The notes under the pieces are model-generated. The model was not told the origin of the DNA. It ran no database searches and saw nothing but the letters and a program-made list of their open reading frames with translations. Of a stretch of DNA of 41,633 nt, positions 9,335-19,798 are shown piece after piece. Position numbers and translations under genes: made by a program. The stretch spans positions 1 through 41,633 of the forward strand of contig QXCR01000206.1 of NCBI GenBank assembly GCA_004380135.1, written 5' to 3'. Origin of the DNA: Stemphylium vesicarium (lineage: Eukaryota; Ascomycota; Dothideomycetes; Pleosporales; Pleosporaceae). How positions within the stretch are numbered: position 1 is the first letter of the stretch; each line of letters opens with the position of its first letter.

Positions 9335-9602
9335 CAAGACGAAGCTGGGAGCGGACCATCCCTATACGCTGACCAGCATGGGCAACCTAGCCTTTACGAT
9401 GAAAGCACAAGGTCGAAGTGCAGAGGCTATAGTCTTGATGAGGCAGTGTGTACAGCAGCGTCAGCGAGTGCTAAAGGTTGGTCACCCTGAGCTTGAATAT
9501 TCTTTAACCGTCCTAGAACAGTGGGGAGCGGAGCCAGCAGGCGCTAATTCAGAGTGTACGCTTAATGATATGCTGCCAAGGGAGGCCAGAAAGCACAACT
9601 AG
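9325..9602 (+). pseudogene. out-of-frame NLR2 C-terminal remnant
   Basis: After the frameshift, another frame continues the protein without loss: the rest of a TPR (VQVIETRKTKLGADHP, ending AFTMKAQG), a diverged last repeat (SAEAIVLMRQCVQQRQRVLKVGHPELEYSL) and a short tail to TAG at 9600-9602. NLR1 has a partly matching end (AEAIVLIRQC near 345-310), so this is the ancestral C-terminus. A spliced rescue would need a 13-nt intron and is implausible. Confidence 0.85.
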
Positions 9603-10071
9603 CGACTTGCAACATTGCGTACCTTTATATCGTGTATAAAGTCTATAGTATTGCGTCAATTAGACCCATTATGTCAGGACGCAGCCCTGCACCACTACGC
9701 CATGCAACCAAAAAGGTACGTATGATCAGTGAACTACTGATCATGGTGCAGGATAGTATATATCGTCATCTGGCCTGACCCGGCCTGACACATTATATAT
9801 AAGAGTGGCTCATAATTAAGAGCTAGCTCACTTAGAGCTAGTAGATCTTAGTACTCTATAATTAGCCGAGACTAGCAAGGGGTATCCTGTACTAACAAGG
9901 ATCTGAAAGAAACGTCGCTTACGCAAAGGGTGAGGGCGGTTTGCAAGGTACTGTAAAGCTTTGACAGCTACCACAAAAATGAGGCTGTAAAGCTACATAC
10001 AATAGCTATCATTATAAGATACCTTTGTGGAGTACTCTGTAGACCTATGCGATAGTATTTCTCTGCATAAG
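9603..10071. other. AT-rich gap with a 9-bp-arm palindrome
   Basis: No gene is seen. The stretch contains a perfect hairpin at 9722-9744 (arms atgatcagt/actgatcat, 5-nt loop), a ggcctgacc/ggcctgaca doublet near 9772-9789 and a tatataag box near 9796. TA-rich sequence near 9750-9900 could be an eroded transposon end, but no terminal repeat could be defined. Confidence 0.4.
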
Positions 10072-11947
10072 TTAATTATATAGAGTGGCGGTGCGGCCGC
10101 TGCGAAGCTTGTGAGTGCGAGGTGCTGGAGGCGTCGCAGGCTTCGGGCGACTGCGAGCACTTACAGCACGACGCACAGGCTTCAGTTCAACTGCAGAAGC
10201 TTTTGAGGTTGTAGGCTTGCCTCTCTGGAACTGTGGTGTATCTTTTGGAGAGTCGTGAGCCTGTTTGGCAGCGGCTCTAGCAGCCTTCCGCGCGTCTATT
10301 GCTCGGCGTTCCTCTGCCTTGACCTTTGCACACTCTTCCTTCTCCCTCGCTCGCTTTTGACGCTTCTCTTCCTCAATATTCTCTTTATATAGCTTGTTAG
10401 CAGCTGCTAACTCCTTCATTCTTAGCTCTTCTTCCTCCTTTTCTTACTCAGTAACTGCCATGCGGACGCGCGCCTCTTAAATGGCTCGAGAAGACCACAT
10501 CATTACTCCGCCGTGATACTCCTAGTATTGTTATGAGTCTAATTACCAGCTAGGTTACTCCTAACGCTTCTATTTTAGATATAGCTTCTGCTATAAGCTA
10601 TCTAGTTCATTATAAAGAAGCTGTACCTAGGTTAATAGGTGATAGATAGTTTAGCTAAGCTTCCAGGCACCTAAACTGCGAGGATCCTTCACCTCCGTAC
10701 GTAGTGTAGTGTAAGCCCTAAGCCAATCCTCTGCGCTATAAGCTAAGGAACTAGAGGAGACTAATATTAAGTCCTGCGGAGTACTGTGGCGGAATCTATT
10801 AAGTATAACTTTAGGGTTCACTAGGGTTATGCCGGTTGCTGCGAAAGCCTGTTTCACGAGCTATTCTGTGAACGTGTGTACCCAAGCAGGCCAGTAAAGG
10901 CTAAAAAAAGTCGGCTTTTAATAGTAGCGATAGCCCTTGGGATTGTTAGATGTGGTTATCGAGTTCAAGACTATAGTAGGAGGAGAGAGGCTTAAAGCAG
11001 ACTACGTCTGATGGCAGCAGCGTTTAGGTAGTATAGGGAGGTAAAACAGCAAAGATAATCCACTTCTAGTAACAGTATTCGAGAAACTCCTTAGTTAGGT
11101 GGCTCCCATGGCCATCCGCGATTAAGAGGCGGTACTTCAACCTTGCCTTAGGCTTAGTATAACTGTTAAATACCTACTCGAGCTAGGCTAATCCTATGTC
11201 GTTGTTCGTCCATCCAGAAGATGAAGAAGCCACATGAATAGTGTGTTTTCCGGCCTCGATATCTGCCACCTAGTGGCTCTGGATGGTGGAGTTTTTAGAC
11301 GCAAAGATGACGCCTGGGGGAAGAGCTGTACCACCAGCGCAAATAGCAGCTAATACGCTCACCTACTTGCGACTACCGTCTTGACAAGCCTGCCTGACCT
11401 CGTTCTTTTCCTATTGGTGCCTGCTGAATATGCGTTTCGTCCTGCCTAGTACTCCAATAGCGAAGCCCTTCTCATCCATATTGTATATGTGCTCTGGCTC
11501 GAGATTATATTCAGCAATTTTCTGCTGCAACAAGTCAAATTACAGCTTGTAATGATACTCTGACTCGGCGTTGTGGCGGCTAGAGTCCATGCCCGTCGTC
11601 CATTGAGAGGTGAGGCGGTCGCGGTGACGGTGGAGGAAGCGCGTAACCCAGCTATCGGAGCAAGGGTTTCGAGCAACTGCAGATGCGAAATTGCGTATCA
11701 TATGCCTTGTAGGTGATAAATGGCACGATTTAAGCTCTTCTATATATCTCACAAGGTCTGCTTCTTGTTGTGGGTTGAGCTTTTGTTGCTGCGCGTTGGC
11801 GACCGTACGGGAGACCTGATTACGTTGATGTGGGCGCGACAACGTTGTGCGGTCAACACCATGTTTTTTTGCAATTGTAATATACACAAGTTTTTCGCCT
11901 AGCTTTAATTGACGTATTTGACCAAGCGTATCTTCGATTCTAGGCAT
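10072..11947 (-). mobile_element. degenerate pogo/Fot-type DDE transposon
   Basis: Read leftward from ATG 11947, the frame begins MPRIEDTLGQIRQ (Psq-type helix-turn-helix), continues through a CENP-B-like HTH (LNPQQEADLVRYIEEL, WVTRFLHRHRDRL) and reaches the DDE core: YNMDEKGF with the first Asp near 11,480, IADGHGSH with the second near 11,125, and LPPYTT followed by a LLPSDVVCF segment near 11,020. It ends in a Lys/Glu/Arg-rich coiled tail (10,072-10,419) typical of this family. More than ten in-frame stops interrupt it; many are CAA/CAG to TAA/TAG or TGG to TAG, matching CpA-to-TpA change on one strand or the other. It cannot make active transposase. Terminal inverted repeats and the TA duplication were not found, so limits are those of the coding relic. 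Confidence 0.88.
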
Positions 11948-12280
11948 TGTTGGTTGAGTTGTTACGCGTCAGAATCGTGGTGTTGATCTGTTGCATTGCG
12001 CATTGGTTGAATCCGTGCATTGGGTGCACGGACACAGTATTAGAGAGACGCTACAAAGCTGCATGATAAATCGCGGGGGAAAAAGTATACTGTTTGTTCA
12101 GCGAGCCTACTTAACGATATTGTGAGCGAAGAGTGCAATGCTTCCGCAAAAAAAGAAAAAAGAAAGAAAGGCGAAACTTGCCCAGATCTAAAACGCCAAT
12201 CGCTATGCACACCTATAACACCACCGCATAACAACAACATAATATCCTACACTGCCACCTCCCATCCCTCTCAGCACGCA
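11948..12280. other. flank of transposon relic and ATP23 3' region
   Basis: A perfect hairpin at 12,012-12,032 (tccgtgca/tgcacgga, 5-nt loop) lies just upstream of the transposase start and could belong to the element's terminal repeat; no partner was found on the other side. Poly-A-rich sequence at 12,150-12,172 precedes the ATP23 stop. No gene is seen. This marks the border between accessory and core DNA. Confidence 0.4.
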
Positions 12281-13006
12281 CTACCGATAAATCTCATCAA
12301 ATGGCCTAGTATCCCTAAAACAGTTTTCCCAAACCTCATTCACGACCTTCCCCGCATGCTCCTTATCCTTGATACCCGGTCTAGCGAGCATACTCAGCGT
12401 AGCCCTCCTCCTAACACAAGCCTGCAGCTGCTCGGTAATACTCCACTGATTCCTAGTGAAGAACTCGCGGGCAAACCGACACTCGCCACTGAGCGTGCTG
12501 GCGCGAATTTCCAAACAAGCCTGATGCCTCAAATTATCCGCCTCGACCTTGAACTTCAAGTGGTCCCACGCATGCACCATTTCATGTGCCATGGTGTCCT
12601 CCTGATGCCCACGATTCCGAAACTTATTCGCGCACAGCAGGATGCCGTGGTCGAGGGAAAAGCCGCCCGACTGCTCATTCGTACATATCCGACAGAGGAT
12701 ATTGTCTTTGTTCAGGTCGCCGCCTAGCTTGTAGACTTCGTCGGAGAGGAACCGGATCACGGGCGAATACTGGAGTAGGTATTCTTTGTTGGACTCGCAG
12801 CGCTTGCAGATGGAATCCGCTTTTATCGTGTCCATTTCGTTGAAGTAGCCCTTTTCCAGCTCCACATCGCGTTGGCCTGTCATTCGGCCCAACAGGATGT
12901 TGAAGGTTGACGACCAGGTGTAGTATACGGGGTCGATTTTGGCGGGGGGCGGCTGCGCCATGGCCGTGAGGGATGCGCCGTCGGGCGCTGTTTCGGGGTT
13001 TGACAT
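12281..13006 (-). CDS. ATP23: mitochondrial inner membrane protease ATP23
   Basis: The single-exon gene encodes 241 aa from ATG 13,006-13,004. The zinc-metalloprotease signature HEMVH is at residues 141-145, followed by AWDH and the ATP23-typical segment LRHQACLEIRASTLSGEC. Paired cysteines occur upstream (CKRC, near 67-70) and at CRIC (near 105-108). ATP23 acts in the intermembrane space, where in yeast it processes the Atp6 precursor and helps assemble the ATP synthase Fo sector; it is kept widely in fungi and animals. The length fits the family. It shares a 369-bp divergent promoter with PRO1. The N-terminus shows no cleavable presequence, consistent with Cys-dependent import in the family. 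Confidence 0.95.
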   Translation of the reverse strand: MSNPETAPDGASLTAMAQPPPAKIDPVYYTWSSTFNILLGRMTGQRDVELEKGYFNEMDTIKADSICKRCESNKEYLLQYSPVIRFLSDEVYKLGGDLNKDNILCRICTNEQSGGFSLDHGILLCANKFRNRGHQEDTMAHEMVHAWDHLKFKVEADNLRHQACLEIRASTLSGECRFAREFFTRNQWSITEQLQACVRRRATLSMLARPGIKDKEHAGKVVNEVWENCFRDTRPFDEIYR

Positions 13007-13375
13007 TTGTATGCGAGAGTGGCGACGGATTCGGGGAGGAGCGGGAACTTGGTAGGGTGCAATTGATGCGGGGAATTGGTGGTTTCTTGGAACTTGTCAG
13101 AGGCAGGGCGCGTGGAATTGGCGGCCGTCGCGAAAAGTTTAGGTGGAGATGGGGGTTGTGAGTAGCGCGGGGAGCCAATCGGAGCGAAGACGTCACCGCG
13201 AAGGGGGCTCACTTGCCCGAAGATCGCTTCCGAAGGGAAGTTTAGGCTTTATACAGTCATCTCTTGCGCGCGCAATATAAAGGCGACGGCTTTAAGAGCT
13301 GTAACCTTAACCGATTCCTCTTTTTCTTTGATTCACCGTACATTTATCTGCACAGTCAATATACCCACCGCCGCA
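13007..13375. promoter_or_regulatory. shared divergent promoter of ATP23 and PRO1
   Basis: These 369 bp separate the two start codons. CT-rich sequence precedes the PRO1 ATG (13,315-13,330), as often seen near fungal transcription starts. No specific factor site is assigned. Confidence 0.5.
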
Positions 13376-15039
13376 ATGGCCGTCCACATGCGCAAGCAGC
13401 CCGGCCAACTCACCGTCGTGATCAAACTCGGTAAATACAAAACAGTACATATAATTCGTTGCGCAAAGAAGAGAGCACCTGACCAACACCCCCAGGAACA
13501 TCCTCGATAGTCGACGAGAAAACCCACCAGCCCCTCCTCTCTATCCTCTCCCTCATCGTCGAAACAGCATGCAGTCTGCGCACCGCCGGCCACCGCGTCG
13601 TCATCGTCTCGTCGGGCGCCATTGGCGTCGGTCTACGCCGCATGAACCTTCCTCGGCGCCCAAAACACCTTCCGCAGGTTCAGGCGCTCGCGGCTATCGG
13701 CCAGAGCAGGTTGATGTCGCTGTGGGACCAGCTGTTTGGAAACCTCGAGCAGCCGATTGCGCAGGTGCTGTTGACGAGGAACGATATCGCGGATCGCACG
13801 CAGTACCAGAATGCGCAGAATACATTTATTGAGCTGCTGAGTATGGGCGTTATCCCCATTGTGAACGAGAACGACACACTGGCGGTTACGGAAATCAAGT
13901 TTGGTGATAATGACACATTGAGTGCTATTACTGCGGGTATGGTACAGGCGGATTACCTGTTTCTCATGACGGACGTGGATTGCCTGTATGACAAGAACCC
14001 GCGGACCAACCCGGACGCAAAGTCTATCGCTGTCGTCGAAGACATTGCAGAGTTGGCGGCCGATGTCAGTTCAGCGGGTAGTTCGCTGGGCACGGGGGGC
14101 ATGAGCACGAAGATAGTAGCCGCAAGACTGGCGACGAGCGCGGGTGTCACAACCGTCATTACGAAGAGCAGCAAGCCAGGCAACATCTCCGGCATCATCG
14201 CGCACGCGGAGAAGCACAGGAAAGCACCCATGTCGAGCCGGAACTCAGTCACAAACTTCCAGGACGAGGGCGCTCCGCTCGCACCCGCCGCATCGAAGGA
14301 CTCAGCCCACGATCTCTCTGCGTCAACAGCTTCACTGGGCGACCACCAACAACAACAAATAGCAAGCACCCCGTCAGCGCAGACAGAAGAAGAACCCTGC
14401 CCCTTGCACACCCGCTTCCTCCCCATCTCCAACCCCATCCGCGACCGCTACTTCTGGATCCTGCACGGCCTCGCCCCCCACGGCACACTCTACATCGACC
14501 AAGGCGCGTGGGCAGCTCTAAGCGACAAAGCTGGGCTCCTCCCCGCGGGAATCGTAGATGTAGACGGTCACTTTGCCCAACAAGAAGCCGTCCGTATCGT
14601 CGTAGTAAAGCGTCTTTCCGGCCACCACCACTCGTCCAAATCATCACACGCTCAGACTCCAACTTCGCCACAGAATCAGTACCATCCTACTACCCCCGGC
14701 GCAGCGGCGCATGCCGTCCACGCTCCTATACCCATCCGCCACCCCCTCACGCCGTCTATGTCGTCTTCCCAGGTCCTGCAAGCGTCTCAGCCGCTTACGT
14801 TTGAACTGCACAACCCCGCGCCGGTGGAAATTGGCCGTGCGGTTGTGAATTACAGCGCCACGGAGATTCGGCGGATCAAGGGCTTGCACTCGACGCAGAT
14901 TAGTGAGGCACTGGGGTATGCGGATAGCGAGTATGTTGCGCTGAGGGAGAATATTGCGTTTTTCGAGGGTGAGAGGTCGAGGCCTAGTACGCCGGATTTT
15001 CGGAATGGGAGGGCTGAGGTGGGCGAGGTGGGGCATTGA
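13376..15039 (+). CDS. PRO1: glutamate 5-kinase (gamma-glutamyl kinase), proline biosynthesis
   Basis: Exons 13,376-13,430 and 13,496-15,039 give 532 aa. The 65-nt intron splits the conserved VIKLGTSSI segment. It phosphorylates glutamate to gamma-glutamyl phosphate, the first proline step. The amino-acid kinase domain shows VVSSGAIGVG, NENDTLAV, FGDNDTLSA, LMTDVDCLYDKNPR and GTGGMSTKI. A C-terminal PUA domain follows (YFWILHGLAPHGTLYIDQGA, then GRAVVNYSATEIRRIKG). Two low-complexity inserts are unusual: a Ser/Ala/Gln-rich stretch between the domains (about residues 245-300) and a His/Ser/Pro/Thr-rich stretch inside the PUA domain (about 375-430). They make it longer than yeast Pro1 and bacterial ProB. 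The 3' end faces the Aurora gene, 320 bp apart. Confidence 0.95.
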
Positions 15040-15359
15040 AATGGAAACGTGGTATAGATGGCGTTACTGGGGTGGTTGTGATCGAGTAGAAAGAGGCATG
15101 CATCATCATATCATGGGGTTCTTGCACGCCGCTCAGCAGATGTCATGTTTTGTGAAGATGGAAAATCATAGCAGTTGCATTGATGAATGGATGGAAAAAC
15201 TGAATAAGGTATCGAACGCCATGAGGAAAAAATGAAAGGCTCGACCGTGAGCAACAGAACGCCGAGTAATGCGATCAAGATAAAAAAAAATTCAGACTTC
15301 CGTGGTTACGCCCCTTCGCCGTCGTAGATGTAAAGGATTAGGTAGGTAAAGCAGCACCA
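15040..15359. other. shared 3' flank of PRO1 and the Aurora kinase gene
   Basis: A convergent intergenic region of 320 bp with A-rich runs near 15,230 and 15,282. It presumably holds both polyadenylation regions. No gene is seen. Confidence 0.5.
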
Positions 15360-16618
15360 TTAGTAGCTCTCCTCGGACGCCTCAGAGCTACCGCGGACCT
15401 TGCCCCCAGAGGTACGTTCATACGCTCGAGAGCTGCCCTTGCAGTGCTTGACAATCCAGGGGTGTCTCTCAACATCCTCTAGAGCGATGCGCTTCTCCGG
15501 ATCGAGGACTAGTAGTCTCTTAATCAGGTCCTTGGCTTCGGAGCTAACGAAGCTAGGTACTGTGTACTCGCCCCTTGCGATCTTGCGCTGTGTCATGACC
15601 TGTGTGTCTTCGAAAGGCGCTTCACCGACGAGGAACTCGTAAGTTAGGACACCCAAACTCCACAGGTCGACCTTCTCCGAGTAGAAGTTGTCTTTGCCGC
15701 CACCGCGAAGCATCTCCGGGGGCAGGTAGTCGAGAGTTCCGCACATGGTGTTACGGCGGTTGTTGGGTGCGTGGACCGACCAACCAAAGTCGGAAATTTT
15801 GATCTCGCCGTGGATGCCGACGAGGATGTTCTCAGGCTTGATGTCGCGATGCATGACATGCTTCTTGTGGAGGTACTTGAGAGCTGCAGCCATCTGGGCA
15901 ACGTACTGGGCCGCTTTCCACTCAGGGAAGCGCTGTTCCTTGCGAAGATGCTTGTATAGCTCTCCCTTTCCAGCGAACTCGAGGATGAGGAAGATGCGCT
16001 TGGCGTCGTGGAAGTGGCCGAACAGCTTCAGAATATTGGGGTGGGTGAGATGTGATTGGATCTCAATCTCTCGTCGTACCTGCTTCTCGACCTTGCCCTG
16101 TTGGAGCTCAGACTTGTGCAGGACCTTGAGGGCGCAGACGAATCCGGAAGAGCGTTCTTTGGCGAGATAGACACGACCAAACTTGCCCTTTCCGAGAGGC
16201 TTGCCGATTTCGAACATGCCGAGATGCCACTGCTTGGGGGTTGCAGGGTTTGTGGGCACGCTGTAGATGGCTGACTCGGTAAGGGTGCGGCGGTGCGATG
16301 GGTTGTGTTCAGAGGGGCGGCTGGAGTTTGCTGTGATGGTGACCTTGGCGATGTTTGCCGTTTTTGCGTTTTGCGTTGCGAGCTTCTGTAGTGGGATCTG
16401 ATGGGGCAACTTCATGCGGTTGGCGGCTGACTGCGAAGACGATAGACCAGCTACCGGTGGCTTTAGGGTGTTAGAGACGATGGTCGATAGGGTCTCCCGC
16501 GGATGCATACCTTGGGTGCCTTGTGGTAAGTGGTGGTAGAAGTCACCACCTGCTCATCGTTTTCGTCGTGGATGGTGGTGCGCTCAAAGGCGGCTTCGAG
16601 ATTTGCGACGTCGGCCAT
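15360..16618 (-). CDS. Aurora-type serine/threonine kinase
   Basis: Exons 16,618-16,511 and 16,460-15,360 (50-nt intron) give 402 aa. The start at 16,618 (MADVANLEAAFERTT) is preferred to the ATG at 16,508, which lies in the intron. Kinase landmarks: glycine loop GKGKFGRVYLAKE (about 126-137), ALKV Lys (about 148), HRDIKPEN (240-247), DFGWS (260-264) and the Aurora activation segment RRNTMCGTLDYLPPEM (271-286) with the phosphorylatable Thr near 274. DFGWS plus this activation loop identifies Aurora rather than other AGC-like kinases. Fungi usually have one Aurora (Ipl1/Ark1), the catalytic part of the chromosomal passenger complex controlling kinetochore attachment and cytokinesis. The N-terminal 100 residues are basic and Ser/Thr-rich. 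It shares a 301-bp divergent promoter with TIP41. Confidence 0.95.
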
Positions 16619-16919
16619 TGCTGCAGCGGATGAAAATACAAGCCGTAGCGACAGGAGAATATGTCTCACTTGGTGGTAGTTGTCGCGGGAAAGATGGGGG
16701 ATGGTTCCAAGGTTCTGGCGGTGACTGTGCCAGCTAGTCATCAAACAAGTGGGTTTCAAGCGTTGCTATGGGTGACGGCGATCGGCCGTCGGGGCTTTCG
16801 TTCGCGCCCCACCGTGGAAAGCTCCCCGCCATCGGGGCCCTGCACATATCGTTGCGCAGGGTAATAATATCTCCTCGTCGCATCCTCAGCAGACACGTCG
16901 TCGCATAAATCATAGCACC
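16619..16919. promoter_or_regulatory. shared divergent promoter of the Aurora kinase gene and TIP41
   Basis: There are 301 bp between the two start codons, GC-rich in the middle (about 16,780-16,860). It must drive both genes; no known site was assigned. Confidence 0.5.
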
Positions 16920-17778
16920 ATGGCATCGCTGAATGGAGCCCCCGCCGACACGGTAGCGCCCGGTCAGGCCGACACGTCCATCACCAAGGATGGCTTCAAG
17001 ATCACGACGCGCAAGCTACCAATCCTCAAGGCCGGTCCTATAGAAGACATGACCAAGAAACTGGGGATAGCACCGCCAGAAATGATATTTGGGGACAACA
17101 TGGTGCGGATAGACCATGCGCAGAGTGGCTGGTACATTGAATTCAATGCTTTTGATGCACTGGATCTGGTGGACAAGACGGGCGACAAGATGTTCAAGGT
17201 TGCATACTCCAAGGAATGGCAACAGAACCGGTGAGCGCTGCATGTCTCATATCAAGCACGCGCGACTAATGTGTGCCAGGCAGAAGCAATTCGAAGACAT
17301 CAAGGAGGTTGTGAAGCCTTTCGACTGGTCCTACAGCACCGACTACAAGGGCACTACACCCGACACACCGGCATTCGAGCCTACCGAGACCCCGATACCC
17401 CTCGCCCTGCTTAAGCGCCCTGATCCCATACAATTCTTCGACGAACTCGTGCTCTACGAAGATGAACTCGCAGACAACGGCATTGCCATGCTATCCTGCA
17501 AGATACGCGTCATGCCCCAGCGATTGCTGTTGCTCGTGCGATTCTTCATGCGACTAGACGATGTGGTATTCAGGATACGAGACACGAGGATATTCATCGA
17601 GTTCGGCGACAACGTGGTCTTGAGAGAATACACAGCGAGGGAAGAGAAGTACGAGGAGGTGCGGAAGAAGCTCGCGGGCAGGAAAGAGGATGTGCTTGCC
17701 ATTATGCGGGACCCGAACCGGCTAGCCGAACACATACCCATCGTCGAGCACACGCTGGAGGGCATGCAACTAAAGTGA
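16920..17778 (+). CDS. TIP41: TIP41-like TOR/PP2A pathway regulator
   Basis: Exons 16,920-17,230 and 17,280-17,778 give 269 aa. The 49-nt intron (gtgagc...ccag, branch gcgactaat) follows QQNR and joins to QKQFEDIKEV. The TIP41 family core is visible: PEMIFGDNMVRIDH, GWYIEFNAFDAL, VKPFDWSYSTDYKGT, IQFFDELVLYEDELADNG, and MPQRLLLLVRFFMRLDDVVFRIRDTR. In yeast TIP41 binds Tap42 and PP2A-type phosphatases and antagonises TOR signalling; the animal homologue TIPRL binds PP2A catalytic subunits. Length fits the family and nothing is missing. Function here is inferred by homology. Confidence 0.94.
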
Positions 17779-19798
17779 GGAGCGGTGAGACGGCGAAATT
17801 ACCACATAGATGGAACATGTGTTGTTCAAGTCCAAGCGACGAGCGTGTGCCCGCGACACATGCCTGTTTAAACTCTCAACAGGTCAGCTAACGGCCTGCG
17901 TCCAAAGGACCCTGCCCAGAACTAACTTTTGACAGGCTTCAGTATTGCTACAAGCGTAGAAAATTCCAGACCGCAGGTACTAGGGCTGAGTCTACATGAC
18001 CAGAATGGACTGTTGATACTTTGACAAAAGCATAAACAAAAGCGCAGATCAATTTCTCGTGGGGTAACCATGGCTTACCATGCCAACTAGGCGCCCTTAA
18101 GAACGCTGGCAGTCAGACGGCAATCTCCCGCTATCGCAACACTCGAGATTGATCACTAATCCTTTGAAAAGACCAATCACCTAAAGAGCTGAAGTTTTAC
18201 TAGGCGCAACGGCAACTCAATTTTCAGGACAATGTGCCAGTGAGTTGATAGGGATACCACAAGTAGCCAGGTACCGTGCACATCTGCCGCCTTTTTCGAC
18301 CATGATTACTTAAGGGGGCAGGATTAGGTTCACAGGGCGTTGAGGGGTTACACGAGATAATGACCATACACCTGGGCTCGTGTTCGTAGATTTCCCCGGA
18401 AACGTTAGATGAAGATTGATGAATTCACTGTGCTAAGTGGTTGTACAAGATGTCGATTTTTTGTACAATCTCTTGCCGCCGCGCTCAATGTAGACGGTGA
18501 TAGGCAGATGTGGGATCACTAGTACGGAAGGTATGGAGCCTGCAAGGATAATCGCATTGCGGCTTGCGTACCATACTTACCTGGCCCCAAGTTCGTCTGC
18601 AGCCCTACGAGGGGACCAGCTCGCGTGCTGGGCGTGCGGTGCAATCCATTGATCCATATGCATACCGATAATCTTCGGTGACATTACATCCGCCAAGACG
18701 ATATGCAGTATGACAAAGTGGAGAATGGGGATTCATAACTCCATGGTGCGTTGGTAACGTCATTAGTCAGAGCGCGAACCTTGCTTGCTTCTGCTCCAAA
18801 GCACATGGTTGGGCGAACATGTCAACAAGCAGAGAAATACATGACCATCCAAGGCGATCGCGGAAGTGCTGTGGCGTCAGTTTTATGGTGCCCGTCAAAG
18901 TGTCCGCCAGTTCGTCCGAAGGCTTGAAACACCCGGAATCCGGTGTGCACTGCCTCATCTTATCAGACACCGGAAAGCGGAGCAAGAGAATCTCTCAACA
19001 ACGCCGTAAAACGCGCGGTGGAGCGGACTTTGAGTGGAATTTAAGGAGGTAATACGGGATTGCGGTATTTCGGAACCTGACAGGCTTGGTAGCCGGTGAC
19101 AAGGGCTGTTGCTGCAAATGGGCTGGGTAGCGAGATGCGTGGCCTGCACACGGAGGATCCCGAGCGATCAATCGTCCGAAACTAGTAAGCCGGCGATCTC
19201 ACGGACCAAAAATAAGCGTTTTCGACGGGCAGTCACAGCCGAGTAAGACGACTGATTCTCCTTCGTGCGAGCTGCGACAACCGCTCTTTGAGAAGATGCC
19301 CTTCATCACCACTTGCGGCAGAGCCACCCAGTATTATGATGAGAGGGCGGAGTGCCGCCTGCTGACATTAGCTGATGTCGACTTCCGCTTCCGCGCCCGT
19401 CCGAAATGATGTCATCTTCAACATCTACCACTCTACCAAATCAGACTGGGCGCCCAGTTCAGTGTCCGGCTAACCAAGGTCTCGAACAAACACGCCTTGA
19501 GTTGTTGAAGATGGGATCCGCAGTGAATGTCTTCGGCCCGCATGGCGCACGACCTCTCCCAATCACGGGCCCCGGCTAGTAGTAGTGGACGAATCTTATT
19601 CGCATCGTCTCGTCCGACACGTTGGTGCAAGGACTAGTAAGCGGGCATGGGGAGGATCCGCCATCCGGGTGCTATGACCGCATAGGCCCAAACAGTGGCT
19701 GTAGGATAGATATACTTTACCGTCGCTGGTCAATAAAGAAAAGGCTTCAAGTCGACTGACCTGACATTACACGCCGGTACAAGCTGTTGTATTACACC
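17779..19798. other. 2-kb gene-free region between TIP41 and the ABC transporter
   Basis: Short ORFs here (at most 77 codons) match nothing recognisable, and no tRNA-like B box or repeat array was seen. The right end is the presumed promoter of the ABC transporter, with a gatatactt TATA-like element near 19,708. The long leader region fits an inducible transporter gene, but no drug-response element could be assigned. Confidence 0.5.

Noticed and set aside
7977..9359. Long antisense ORFs across the TPR repeats
   Set aside because: They are mirror frames of a 126-bp coding repeat; the repeating Ser/Cys-rich translations have no family match.
16463..16508. ATG at 16,508 as the Aurora kinase start
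   Set aside because: It lies within the 50-nt intron; splicing from MADVANLEAAF keeps frame exactly and gives a family-like N-terminus.
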